From Desulfosporosinus hippei DSM 8344 (GTDB taxonomy: Bacteria; Bacillota; Desulfitobacteriia; Desulfitobacteriales; Desulfitobacteriaceae): a stretch of 64,000 nucleotides of DNA. The notes beneath the pieces are model-generated. The model was not told the DNA's origin and searched no databases. It saw only the letters and a list, made by a program, of their open reading frames with translations. The DNA lies in the NCBI RefSeq assembly GCF_900100785.1, contig NZ_FNCP01000016.1, positions 1 to 64,000 on the forward strand, written 5' to 3'. Within the stretch, counting starts at the first letter, position 1. Every line of letters begins with the position of its first letter. The translations under genes were made by a program, and so were the position numbers. Positions 53,120 through 61,871 of the stretch are shown here, in pieces.

Positions 53120-55033
53120 ATGTCAAGACAATACAGACGAAAAATCAAACGCGCTGCTAATCAATCTATAGATATATCCCCAAAAATGGAACCCTATCAT
53201 CAAAGCAATGAATTATACCGGGTATTAGTCGATCAAGCCGGTGTGGGCATCTTTGTAACTGATTGCGAATACCGCCTGATAAACATAAATTCCTGCCTCT
53301 GCTCAATGTTTGGCTATGCTAAGGAGGAACTTAGAGAGAAAAATCTCGTTGAGTTAATTGTTACGGATAGCCTGAATAACGGGTATGAACTTGTTGCTAA
53401 TATTAAAGAAGGTAAGAAAATTGTTGAAGAATTATGGTGCCAGCGAAAAGATAACTCTGTTTTCTTGTGTGAATTAACAATTAATATACTTTCCGACGGC
53501 AGACTGCAAGGGATTGCCCGGGATATTACCAAGTACAGGCAGACTGAACAGGCTTTAAAGGAAAGTATGGCCCGCTACCAGGCAGTGGTAGAAGATCAGA
53601 TAGAACTGATCAGGCGTTTTCGACCGGACGGTACCCTGACCTTTCTCAATAGTGCCTTCTGCAAATACTATGGTAAGGACATGGATGAATTACTGGGCCA
53701 AAATTTCATGGAATTATTTCCGGCGGAGGATCGGGAAACTGTCCAAAGGCAGATTTCCTCGCTTAACAAAGATAATCCGGTGGCTATCGCTGAGCGCCGC
53801 TTTATCAGACCTAATGGAGAAGTTGTTTGGCAGCAGTGGACAAATCGGGCTGTCTTTAACGAGAGCGGGCAAATAGTTGAGTATCAATCCGTTGGCAGGG
53901 ATATCACAAACCGAAAACAAGTAGAGCAGCAGCTCAAAAGAAGTGAAGCCAGATACAGGGCAATTGTGGAGGATCAGGTTGAACTGATCAGGCGGTTTAA
54001 CACTGATGGAACCCTCACGTTTGTCAATGGGTCCTTTGCCAAATTTATCGGGCAACCTGTCGAAGAAATTATTGGGCAAAATTTTACTACGTTTATTCGC
54101 GCCGATGACCGGGAGGAAATCAGGAGAAAAGTTTACGCTTTGACCCCGGAAAACCCTGTTGTGGTTACGGAACCGAGATTTGTTGACAATCAAGGTAAAG
54201 TACATTGGACCCAGTGGGTGAACCGGGCTATCCTCAATGAGCATGGTGAAATCGTGGAATACCAGTCTGTGGGACGAGATATAACTGCCCAAAAAAAAGC
54301 GGAATTAAAAATTGCCGAAGCCAGAGAAGCAACTGAAAGGGCTTCCAGGGTTGCCACCCTGGCCGTTATCGGCGGAGGAATTGCTCACGAAATTAACCAA
54401 CCTTTAAATGCCATTAAGGTTTTGGCAGAAACAATCCTCTATCTCTATAACTCCAGGAAAGAGGTATCGACAGAAGAGATCATAAAAAGTGTCACGAATA
54501 TATCCCGGCAGGTTGACCGCATCGATTCCATCGTAAACCACTTGCGTTCCTTCCTTAAATATAGCCAGAGTTTTGAGTATATACCCTGTGATATCAACGA
54601 AGTGGTGGAAAATTCCTTGTCCCTGGTAAATAATCAGATCTTATCAAAGCGCATCAAAGTAACCAAAAAACTAGAGGCTGTTTTACCAGTCTGTGGCTGC
54701 TTTGTTCGTTTTGAGGAAGTTGTGTTAAACTTACTAATGAATGCTGTACAGGCCTTAGAACCCTATAAACAGGAACAAAAAGAAATCGAGATCAGTACCT
54801 GGGTAGCAGACCATAAAATCCACCTAACCGTTAGCGATAATGGACCAGGGATTGACCCGGAGATTGCCCAAAAAATATTTGAACCATTTTTCAGTACCAA
54901 GGATGCCAGCAGCTCAATGGGCCTGGGGATGTCGATTGTTCATTCGATTGTCATGTCAAGTAACGGAACGATTTCAGTGGCTAATAACCCCAGTGGCGGA
55001 GCGTGTATTCATATTACCTTTCCTAGTTGTTAA
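53120..55033 (+). CDS. PAS-containing cytoplasmic sensor histidine kinase
   Basis: The 637-residue product has no membrane helix. Three PAS domains span about 30-150, 150-275 and 277-400. The second and third are closely similar (ARYQAVVEDQIELIRRF versus ARYRAIVEDQVELIRRF, both ending EYQSVGRDIT), an internal duplication. The phosphotransfer box is GGGIAHEINQPLNAIKV near 420, with NLLMNAVQAL, DNGPGID and GLGMSIVHSIV in the ATPase domain, as in NtrB-type kinases. The NtrC-like regulator starts 22 bases later. The input signal is unknown; PAS pockets could hold heme, flavin or a metabolite. Confidence 0.92.
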   Translation: MSRQYRRKIKRAANQSIDISPKMEPYHQSNELYRVLVDQAGVGIFVTDCEYRLININSCLCSMFGYAKEELREKNLVELIVTDSLNNGYELVANIKEGKKIVEELWCQRKDNSVFLCELTINILSDGRLQGIARDITKYRQTEQALKESMARYQAVVEDQIELIRRFRPDGTLTFLNSAFCKYYGKDMDELLGQNFMELFPAEDRETVQRQISSLNKDNPVAIAERRFIRPNGEVVWQQWTNRAVFNESGQIVEYQSVGRDITNRKQVEQQLKRSEARYRAIVEDQVELIRRFNTDGTLTFVNGSFAKFIGQPVEEIIGQNFTTFIRADDREEIRRKVYALTPENPVVVTEPRFVDNQGKVHWTQWVNRAILNEHGEIVEYQSVGRDITAQKKAELKIAEAREATERASRVATLAVIGGGIAHEINQPLNAIKVLAETILYLYNSRKEVSTEEIIKSVTNISRQVDRIDSIVNHLRSFLKYSQSFEYIPCDINEVVENSLSLVNNQILSKRIKVTKKLEAVLPVCGCFVRFEEVVLNLLMNAVQALEPYKQEQKEIEISTWVADHKIHLTVSDNGPGIDPEIAQKIFEPFFSTKDASSSMGLGMSIVHSIVMSSNGTISVANNPSGGACIHITFPSC

Positions 55034-55054
55034 GCATCATGGAGGCGATAATCT

Positions 55055-56497
55055 GTGAAGATTTTACTTGTAGACGATGAACGGGAGAGCAGGTCATTTT
55101 TAGCCAACTACTTAGCTCTCCATGGTCATACTATCATCGAGTGTGATTCCGGCGAAGAAGCTTTGGAAGTTTACAAAGAGAACCGCTTTCAGATGGTTTT
55201 ATCAGACATAAAAATGTCCGGCATGTCAGGTATAGAACTGATCGAGGCAATTAAGTCCTTAGACAGGGAACCCAAAGCAGACCTGGTTCTTTATACAGGT
55301 TTTGTCGACGTATCTCTGGCCATTTCTGCTTTAAGGGCAGGAGCTTATGATTATTTGACCAAGCCCATTAACTTTAAGGAATTAACGTCCATCCTGGAAC
55401 GTGTTGAGGAACACCAGAATCTCCTCTATGAAAATAAAGTGCTTACGGAGCACTTTGATGAGAAGTTAAAAGAGGCCACCAGGGACGCTGAACATCAATT
55501 AACCCACCTTAAGCAGCTGGTTGCTAAACAGGCCGGGATCGAAAATATTGGGGTTTTCTCTGACGTAATGCAAAGCCTGGTCAAGCATGCCCAGCAATAT
55601 CACACGGATCGAATGGTGCCGGTACTTATTCAAGGTGAAACGGGGGTGGGGAAAGAGGTAATTGCCCGCATCATCCACTATGGAAATATGGAAACCCCGG
55701 GTCCCTTTGTAGATATAAACTGTGCTGCTATTTCCCCCACCTTATTTGAAAGTGAGCTATTCGGTTATGAAGGCGGTTCTTTTACCGGGGGAGTGAACAA
55801 AGGGCAAAAAGGTAAATTTGACATTGCCGCCGGCGGCACCCTGTTTTTGGATGAAATAGTCGAATTGCCTTTGGAACTGCAAGCTAAACTACTGCGTGTA
55901 TTAGAAGAAAAAAGTTTCTATCGTGTTGGTGGCTTGAAGAAGATTAAAACAGATGTGCGGATTATTTGTACCGCAAACTTGGACTTTGAAAAGCAAATTG
56001 AGGACGGTATGTTCCGTAAAGATTTATACTATCGGCTCAAAGTAGGGCGGATCTTAATTCCTCCCTTGCGTGAAAGAGCAGATGACATTCTGCCACTCAC
56101 CCTAATGTTTTTAACAGACTTTTCCAAACGCAGGGGGAAACATTTTAGCAGGATCAGCGAACCGGCTGCCAAGTTTCTCTTGTCCTATCAATGGCCGGGC
56201 AATGTGCGGGAACTTCGCAACGCCATAGAATGGGTTTCCTTTATGTTTGATGATGAAGAGTTAACCTTAGAACACCTAAGTAATCTTACGCCCAAGGGTA
56301 CAGAGGAGAAGAAGGAAACCAGATCTTTAGCGCCTGACCCGATTAACCTTGACGAACACATAGATGATCTGATTGAGGAAGCCCTGAGACTATATAAGGG
56401 CAACAAGACAAAAGCCGCCCAACATTTGGGAATTTCAGTACGAGCCCTTTACTACCGCCTTGAAAGAATGCAGAAAAACGCTGCCGGTAAGAAGTAA
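55055..56497 (+). CDS. NtrC-type sigma-54-dependent response regulator
   Basis: The 480-residue product has a receiver domain (phospho-Asp in MVLSDIKMSG, Lys in YLTKPI), an AAA+ domain with Walker A GETGVGKEV and Walker B GTLFLDEI, and a Fis-type HTH (NKTKAAQHLGISVRALYYRL). The sigma-54-contact loop reads GGSFTGGVN; the usual GAFTGA is changed at two positions. The start is GTG 55055. It forms a pair with the PAS kinase. No sigma-54 promoter is evident near it; the targets are unknown. Confidence 0.9.
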   Translation: MKILLVDDERESRSFLANYLALHGHTIIECDSGEEALEVYKENRFQMVLSDIKMSGMSGIELIEAIKSLDREPKADLVLYTGFVDVSLAISALRAGAYDYLTKPINFKELTSILERVEEHQNLLYENKVLTEHFDEKLKEATRDAEHQLTHLKQLVAKQAGIENIGVFSDVMQSLVKHAQQYHTDRMVPVLIQGETGVGKEVIARIIHYGNMETPGPFVDINCAAISPTLFESELFGYEGGSFTGGVNKGQKGKFDIAAGGTLFLDEIVELPLELQAKLLRVLEEKSFYRVGGLKKIKTDVRIICTANLDFEKQIEDGMFRKDLYYRLKVGRILIPPLRERADDILPLTLMFLTDFSKRRGKHFSRISEPAAKFLLSYQWPGNVRELRNAIEWVSFMFDDEELTLEHLSNLTPKGTEEKKETRSLAPDPINLDEHIDDLIEEALRLYKGNKTKAAQHLGISVRALYYRLERMQKNAAGKK

Positions 56498-56533
56498 AGC
56501 ACCTTTCAGTTCCGATTGGAACTGAAAGGTGCT
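56498..56533 (+). terminator. Terminator of the kinase/regulator operon
   Basis: Perfect 16-bp stem (56498-56513 with 56518-56533) and GATT loop. The 5' arm begins right at the stop codon region. Confidence 0.8.
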
Positions 56534-56561
56534 GGTTAGTTATATTTTAAGAGGTATAAAT

Positions 56562-56602
56562 AAAGAGGACAATTTTGAGACATCTCAAAATTGCCCTCTT
56601 TA
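56562..56602. terminator. Second hairpin, possible bidirectional terminator
   Basis: AAAGAGGACAATTTTGAGA (56562-56580) pairs with 56583-56602 with a single mismatch; TTATTTATT follows. Confidence 0.7.
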
Positions 56603-56645
56603 TTTATTAGTAATCGGGAATAATGCGCTTATATTTTGCGAAAAA

Positions 56646-56672
56646 TAGTTAGTACTTTTTTATTACTAACTA
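56646..56672 (+). promoter_or_regulatory. Candidate NrtR operator
   Basis: TAGTTAGTA (56646-56654) and TACTAACTA (56664-56672) are exact complements with a nine-base spacer, ending one base before the -35 box. The position fits repressor control of the NAD cassette; the sequence would be a species-specific NrtR site. Confidence 0.5.
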
Positions 56673-56701
56673 TTGACGTGTGAATAAGATAGTATTAAAA
56701 T
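56673..56701 (+). promoter_or_regulatory. Promoter of the NAD salvage operon
   Basis: TTGACG (56673-56678) and TAAAAT (56696-56701) are 17 bases apart, 52 bases before the nrtR start. Confidence 0.7.
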
Positions 56702-56752
56702 AAGACTAACAACAGATGGTAATGATTCAATACTAAGTAAGGGGTGCTTCAA

Positions 56753-57658
56753 ATGGAATTAAGAGACCATCAAGGACTTACGGAACAAGAATTTTTAACG
56801 AGCTATGATACGGGGAAATTTGAAAGACCTTCTGTAACTGTTGATACTGCGATTTTCACGATTACCAGTGATGATGAAGTCAACAAACGAAACCTTTCGA
56901 ATCAAGAACTCCAAGTGCTTCTAATAAAGCGTGGTGGGCACCCATATTTGGGCCAATGGGCGTTGCCAGGGGGATTCGTTAATCCTAAAGAAGATGTTGA
57001 CCATGCAGCAATCAGAGAGCTTAAAGAAGAAACCAACCTAGACTGCAGCTACATGGAACAGTTATATACCTGGGGTGAAGTAAATCGTGATCCAAGAACC
57101 CGGGTGATCAGCATTTCTTACTTAGCGTTATTGGATTCCACAAAGTTTAATATTCAAGCTGGTGACGATGCGTCTGATGCGAAGTGGTATACGGTTAAAG
57201 ATACTGTACTTAAAAAAGAAAAAACTCTCTCAGAAGATGGTTTTATTCAGCAGAAGTGGGTTCAGCTTGAACTTATTAGTGATGAAGTAACGTTATCTGC
57301 GATCATTAAGATCATCAAGATTGTAAAAGGCACCACTATTGAGTACAGGCGAGAAGTTGTGGAACAGACGGGAATTGCCTTTGACCATGCGCGCATCATT
57401 CAGTACAGTATCGAGCGCTTACGTAACAAGGTTGATTATACCGATATTGCTTTTGGGTTGATGCCCCATCGCTTCACGCTAAGCGAATTGCAGAAAGTCT
57501 ATGAAGTTATTCTTGGTAAAAAACTTTATAAAGCTCAATTTCGTTTAAAGATCGAGAAGATGGTAAACGGGACCGGAGAGTTTCAAAGGGGAAAAGCACA
57601 TAAACCGGCTGAACTCTTTCGATTTAACCCCAATTGGGATGAGGATGATAATTTTTGA
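56753..57658 (+). CDS. nrtR: NrtR-type NUDIX transcriptional regulator
   Basis: The 301-residue product has a NUDIX domain with box GGFVNPKEDVDHAAIRELKE-ET and a C-terminal winged-helix part (IEYRREVVEQTGIAF, LPHRFTLSELQKVYEVILGK with LMPHRFTL). NrtR proteins sense NAD metabolites such as ADP-ribose with the NUDIX domain and repress NAD synthesis genes. It is longer than typical NrtR (about 230-240 residues), with a middle extension. It heads a cassette of pncA, pncB, nadD and nadE. ATG 56753 follows AAGGGGTG. Confidence 0.85.
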   Translation: MELRDHQGLTEQEFLTSYDTGKFERPSVTVDTAIFTITSDDEVNKRNLSNQELQVLLIKRGGHPYLGQWALPGGFVNPKEDVDHAAIRELKEETNLDCSYMEQLYTWGEVNRDPRTRVISISYLALLDSTKFNIQAGDDASDAKWYTVKDTVLKKEKTLSEDGFIQQKWVQLELISDEVTLSAIIKIIKIVKGTTIEYRREVVEQTGIAFDHARIIQYSIERLRNKVDYTDIAFGLMPHRFTLSELQKVYEVILGKKLYKAQFRLKIEKMVNGTGEFQRGKAHKPAELFRFNPNWDEDDNF

Positions 57659-57725
57659 AGGAAAGAAGGAGGTTTGTTTTTAATCATCGCTGTTGCAGGA
57701 TTTATGAATTGGAGGAGAGGTTATC

Positions 57726-57770
57726 ATGCTGAAAGGACTTATCATCGAGAAACTATTGAGGGGGAATTGA
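57726..57770 (+). CDS. Possible 14-residue leader peptide
   Basis: ATG 57726, preceded by GGAGGAGAGG, encodes MLKGLIIEKLLRGN and stops two bases before the pncA GTG. It may serve translational coupling only. Confidence 0.3.
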   Translation: MLKGLIIEKLLRGN

Positions 57771-57771
57771 A

Positions 57772-58407
57772 GTGTTTGACAAAGGTGATTTTTTAGGACT
57801 TGCGAATCAAGTTCTCAGCAAACAAGTGGATGTTCTTAACAACTTGGGGGCATTATCGGCCAGCGATCTAGACCTAACTAAAACGGTTCTTGTGGTCATT
57901 GACATGGTTAACGGGTTTGCCAAGGAAGGTGCACTTTACAGTCCCCGAATCGAAGGGCTTATCGCTGAAATCGGGAGAGTCATGCAAATTTGCATCGATC
58001 ATGGAATCTCCATCGTAGCCTTTGCAGATAATCACACCAATGAAAGTCCTGAATTCAAACGCTATCCCATACACTGCGGGTATAACTCTAAGGAATCAGA
58101 AGTTGTGGATGAGTTCCGAGGCCTTTGTCGGGTCTTTAATAAAAACTCAATCAATGGTTATCTTGAAGAGGAGTTTCGAGAATGGCTGAATGTCCATCCG
58201 GATATTAATACATTCATCGTTGTTGGTGATTGCACGGATATTTGTATCGCCTCATTTGCTCTAACCGCTCAAGCAGATTTTGACGGTCGAAACAGGGACT
58301 CTTCGGTGATCGTTTTAACCCAAGGCGTGGAAACCTTTGATATCCCAGGTGTTCATGATGGCGACGTTTATCAGATGCTCGGACTAATGTATATTTCTCG
58401 ACGTTAG
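57772..58407 (+). CDS. pncA: Nicotinamidase / isochorismatase-family hydrolase
   Basis: The 211-residue product has the family catalytic Asp in VVIDMVNGFAKEG near 44, metal-site residues in FADNHTNESPEFKRYPIHC and the nucleophilic Cys in VVGDCTDICIASFA near 158. It hydrolyses nicotinamide to nicotinate and ammonia. The GTG start follows GAGGGGG. It lies second in the NAD salvage operon. Confidence 0.87.
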   Translation: MFDKGDFLGLANQVLSKQVDVLNNLGALSASDLDLTKTVLVVIDMVNGFAKEGALYSPRIEGLIAEIGRVMQICIDHGISIVAFADNHTNESPEFKRYPIHCGYNSKESEVVDEFRGLCRVFNKNSINGYLEEEFREWLNVHPDINTFIVVGDCTDICIASFALTAQADFDGRNRDSSVIVLTQGVETFDIPGVHDGDVYQMLGLMYISRR

Positions 58408-58438
58408 TTGAATAGAAAGAAAGGGGAGTGATGAGGAA

Positions 58439-59788
58439 ATGAGTGTTTTTAATGGTCAACGACTGCCGGCTGAAATCTTTAAAATTGACACTCAACGGAT
58501 GAGAAAAGGGTGGTACTCTGACGCCTATTTCTTAAATATTGTCAAAATCCTCGAAACTATATCTGAAGAAGACTATGGGTTTGAAGGCAAAAGTGACCTT
58601 CAAGATATTCCGGAGGAGAAATTGGCCCAAGTAAAAAACGGTGATATTGTCGTTGAGATGCAATTTTTTACTCGACGAAAACCCTATAGTCTGGTGGCTG
58701 GGGTCGACGAGGCTTTTACTATTCTTAAAGAATGCACCGGTTATTATGATGATATGGGTGACTTTGTTAACATGTATCATACTCTTGAGATCGAAGTTGT
58801 TGAGGATGGTACCTTCGTTAAATACGATGGAAACCCCATGAGCGTACAGCCCGTGCTTAAAGTGAGAGGAATTTATCGCTATTTCGCCTTACTGGAAACT
58901 CCAATCCTAGGGGCTCTTTCGGAGGCATCACGGGTAGCTACAAACGTTTTTAATGTTCTTAAAGCGGCTAAAGGGAAAGATATTCTCTTCTTTCCAGCTC
59001 GTTTCGTGCACTACAAAATGCAGGCCCTGCACGGGTATGCTTATTCATTGGCGGTACAAGCGTATAACGATAAATACTGTAATACATCCAATACCTTTGT
59101 TTCTACGGACGACCAAGGTGATTGGTGGGGAGGGAAAGCCGGGGGGACAATAGCCCATGCATCCATCGCTGCTTTCCTCGGCGATACGGCCGAAACCATG
59201 ATGCAATTTTCGCGGATTATGCCTGTTGAAGTTCCCAGGATTGCCCTCGTAGATTATCACAATGATTGCCTTGGCGACACTCTTGAGGTGATGAAAAGGA
59301 TGTTCAACAAGTATTGGAGTCTTTTAAAAGAGGGTCAAAAAGAAGAAGCCCAAAAGTATCAGCTCTTTGGCGTTCGCCCAGATACCTCGGGGAATATGCG
59401 TGATGTGTCAATTCCTCCACTGGGCGATAAGAAATTAGACTGTGGCGTAAATCCACGTTTAATATGGGCACTGCGCAACGCGATAAATGATGCTTTTAAA
59501 CAATGGGATATTCCTTTTGAAGCTATTCAGGTAGCTAAAGAATGGTGCCATGTGATTCGGATTGTGGTTACAGGAGGCTTTAACACCAAAAAAATCACGA
59601 TGTTTGAAGAATTAGGTGTGCCGGTTGATATTTACGGGGTTGGCTCATCACTTCTCGAAAACTCGGATGAAACGAATAACGATTACACATCTGATATTGT
59701 CCGAGTAAAGTTAGATGACACGTGGGTGGAAGTGCATAAAGTCGGCCGAGGCCCATGCGATAACCCAAATCTTGAGAGAATTCAATAG
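58439..59788 (+). CDS. pncB: Nicotinate phosphoribosyltransferase
   Basis: The 449-residue product begins PAEIFKIDTQRMRKGWYSD and has NVFNVLKAAKGKDILFFPAR, GTIAHASIAAFLGDT and GVRPDTSGNMRD (phosphate-binding region), with LDCGVNPRLIWALRNAI. It makes nicotinate mononucleotide from nicotinate and PRPP using ATP. The start follows AAAGGGGAG. It lies between pncA and nadD. Confidence 0.88.
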   Translation: MSVFNGQRLPAEIFKIDTQRMRKGWYSDAYFLNIVKILETISEEDYGFEGKSDLQDIPEEKLAQVKNGDIVVEMQFFTRRKPYSLVAGVDEAFTILKECTGYYDDMGDFVNMYHTLEIEVVEDGTFVKYDGNPMSVQPVLKVRGIYRYFALLETPILGALSEASRVATNVFNVLKAAKGKDILFFPARFVHYKMQALHGYAYSLAVQAYNDKYCNTSNTFVSTDDQGDWWGGKAGGTIAHASIAAFLGDTAETMMQFSRIMPVEVPRIALVDYHNDCLGDTLEVMKRMFNKYWSLLKEGQKEEAQKYQLFGVRPDTSGNMRDVSIPPLGDKKLDCGVNPRLIWALRNAINDAFKQWDIPFEAIQVAKEWCHVIRIVVTGGFNTKKITMFEELGVPVDIYGVGSSLLENSDETNNDYTSDIVRVKLDDTWVEVHKVGRGPCDNPNLERIQ

Positions 59789-59798
59789 GGGTGAGGAG

Positions 59799-60410
59799 AT
59801 GGAACGCTTAATTGCAGTATTTGGTGGGTCATTTAGTCCTGTAACAAATGCTCATTTAGCGATAGCAGAACAGATTACCAATCTCTATGACATTGAGAAG
59901 GTTATCTTTTTACCGGTGAGCGATTTGTATGAAAAGAGTGGACTCATGTCGGCCGGACACCGTGTAGAGATGTTAAAGCTGGCGTGTGAATCAAACACCA
60001 AGTTTGAAGTCTCTGAAATAGAGGTCCAATCGACAACCCTGCTCAATACGATTGACTCACTGCGTAGGCTGCGAAAACAGTATCCGGACCATCCCATCGC
60101 ATTTGTCATAGGTTCCGACAATTTATGGCTGATTGATACCTGGAACGATTTTCAAGAACTTATGGATGATTACTATTTTATTGTTATTCCTCGGAATGGA
60201 AATAACCCCAAAAAGATGATTCGGAAAAACCCGTCACTCCTGGCAAATTTGGAAAGCTTTTTGATTCCTGAAGGCTATATACGAAATGATGGAAATTCGA
60301 CTCATGTCCGTGACTTGCTTAAAGTCGGTAAGAGTGTCCGTTATCTTGTACCGGAACCAACGTACTTTTATTTGGAAAATAATTTGAAGGGATGGGGTTT
60401 TAATGCGTGA
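59799..60410 (+). CDS. nadD: Nicotinate-nucleotide adenylyltransferase
   Basis: The 203-residue product has the nucleotidyltransferase motif AVFGGSFSPVTNAHLAIAE near residue 5 (a GSFxPxTxAH form) and the C-terminal signature NGNSTHVRDLLKVGK. It adenylates nicotinate mononucleotide to deamido-NAD. GTGAGGAG precedes ATG 59799; the longer frame overlaps pncB and has no site. It overlaps nadE by eight bases. Confidence 0.92.
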   Translation: MERLIAVFGGSFSPVTNAHLAIAEQITNLYDIEKVIFLPVSDLYEKSGLMSAGHRVEMLKLACESNTKFEVSEIEVQSTTLLNTIDSLRRLRKQYPDHPIAFVIGSDNLWLIDTWNDFQELMDDYYFIVIPRNGNNPKKMIRKNPSLLANLESFLIPEGYIRNDGNSTHVRDLLKVGKSVRYLVPEPTYFYLENNLKGWGFNA

Positions 60411-61170
60411 ATGGAATGAAGAGATTAAAAACCGAGTGGAATGGATTAAAGGTATCTTGAAAGACGCCGGAGCCAAGGGTATTGTGATTGGAATGTCTTC
60501 CGGAAAGGACAGCAACACCGTAGCTGCTCTTTCGAAATTGGCAACAGACAATGTTCTGGGTGTGGTCATGCCTTGTGATAGTGTTGAAACGGATAAACAA
60601 GATGCGCTCCGTGTCGCTGAACAACTCGGCATTAAGACAGTCGAAGTCAATCTCAAGGATAGTTATTCAGCGCTGTCTCAGAGCCTCAAAGAAGGACTGG
60701 GAGGACCTCTTTCTCTGATGGCTTCGGCAAATATTAAACCGCGCCTTCGTATGACCACACTTTATGCCGTTGCTCAAAAAAAGGGGTACTTGGTGGCCGG
60801 TACCGATAATCTCTCGGAAGCTGTGATGGGATATTTCACCAAGTGGGGTGATGGTTCCTTTGACTTTTGTCCGATTTCTGACTTAACAGCAACTGAAGTC
60901 GTGGAACTTGGCAAGGAACTCGGTATCCCAAAAGAGATTATTGAGAAAGCACCTTCAGCCGGACTCTGGGAAGGACAAACTGATGAAGGGGAAATGGGGA
61001 TTACCTACAAAGAAATCGATACCTTTATTCGATTAGGTATCGCGAAGCCTGATAACATCGAGAAAATTAGAAAAGCGTACCACAAAAACGCTCATAAACG
61101 GCAGTTGCCATATAGCTATGGGACGATTGTGTCACCAGTTTTTGATTCCAAGGAATTTATGCAGGGATAG
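60403..61170 (+). CDS. nadE: NH3-dependent NAD+ synthetase
   Basis: The 255-residue product has the PP-loop GMSSGKDSNTVAAL near 30 and the NAD synthetase signatures ANIKPRLRMTTLYAVAQ, AGTDNLSEAVMGYFTKWGDG and PSAGLWEGQTDEGEMG. It amidates deamido-NAD with ammonia; no glutaminase domain is present. The start overlaps nadD by eight bases. It completes the salvage route from nicotinamide to NAD. Confidence 0.94.
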   Translation: MREWNEEIKNRVEWIKGILKDAGAKGIVIGMSSGKDSNTVAALSKLATDNVLGVVMPCDSVETDKQDALRVAEQLGIKTVEVNLKDSYSALSQSLKEGLGGPLSLMASANIKPRLRMTTLYAVAQKKGYLVAGTDNLSEAVMGYFTKWGDGSFDFCPISDLTATEVVELGKELGIPKEIIEKAPSAGLWEGQTDEGEMGITYKEIDTFIRLGIAKPDNIEKIRKAYHKNAHKRQLPYSYGTIVSPVFDSKEFMQG

Positions 61171-61186
61171 TAGGTTAAAAATCCAT

Positions 61187-61213
61187 AACTCAAGTTCTAT
61201 TTAGGCTTGAGTT
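61187..61213 (+). terminator. Terminator 1 of the NAD operon
   Basis: AACTCAAG (61187-61194) pairs with CTTGAGTT (61206-61213) and T residues follow. Confidence 0.75.
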
Positions 61214-61216
61214 TTT

Positions 61217-61254
61217 AATAGCCGGGATTTGAGCAATGCTAAAATCCGGCTATT
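61217..61254 (+). terminator. Terminator 2 of the NAD operon
   Basis: AATAGCCGG (61217-61225) pairs with CCGGCTATT (61246-61254), followed by TTTG. Confidence 0.75.
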
Positions 61255-61642
61255 TTTGTGTCGATTTCTAATTTTTCAATCCAGAACTGAACCACTTGGA
61301 ATGGTGGTGAGGGTATTTTTTATCCGGAACCATGCAATATTTTCATACCTATACCAATAACGTATACGTCATTTATAGTCTGCCCAGAAGATGATAAGTT
61401 TTTATCTGGCTGCAAAAACCCATCGATTCCAGAAAATATGCGGGTTTGATCTATAGTTGCCTGAAACAATATGAAGCTATTATTTAGGCATGGTTCTTGC
61501 TTAATAATGTTGTATAATGTCAAACCGCTCAACCATGAAGCAGCTAAATATTTGTCAGGGGAAGGAGCTGGCAAACTAGTGAAATAATTACCAAGTCGAT
61601 CTTAAAGGATATATTCTCCCGGGCATTATAAATCTACCCTGA

Positions 61643-61855
61643 AAACATCCCCAAAAATTCGCAGACCCGAAAGGCAGCTTCTCCCACAGGAGTGAACGAA
61701 TTGCATGGAGAGGCGGTAAGACCTACAAAGTTTGGGTGGGAAGCGCAGCCACTGGTTCACTCCAGGTATTACCCGGAGGTTTGGGAAAGTGTCCGGTGGA
61801 CATTTTCGCTGAAGCGGTGACTCCAAAGAATACTTTTCATTTAACAAACCAATAA
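61643..61855 (+). pseudogene. Open frame without start, or structured leader
   Basis: The frame is open for 70 codons from a TGA at 61640 to TAA 61853 and reads like protein (GSFSHRSERIAWRGGKTYKV, VLPGGLGKCPVDIFAEAV), but has no start codon with a ribosome site. Within it, GGAGTGAAC (61689-61697) and GTTCACTCC (61755-61763) form a perfect nine-bp stem. Either a gene 3' end relic or an RNA element of the hyf-like operon leader. Confidence 0.35.
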
Positions 61856-61871
61856 GTAGGTGGTGAATTTC

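Larger units (their letters stand above)
61171..61871. other. Intergenic region before the hyf-like operon
   Basis: About 700 bases. It holds two terminators after nadE, an AT-rich stretch with nothing recognised (61260-61640), and a 70-codon open frame or structured leader at 61643-61855. Confidence 0.5.

Noticed and set aside
61320-61574. 84-residue minus-strand frame after the NAD operon
   Set aside because: No ribosome site or recognisable family; left as an unassigned intergenic stretch.
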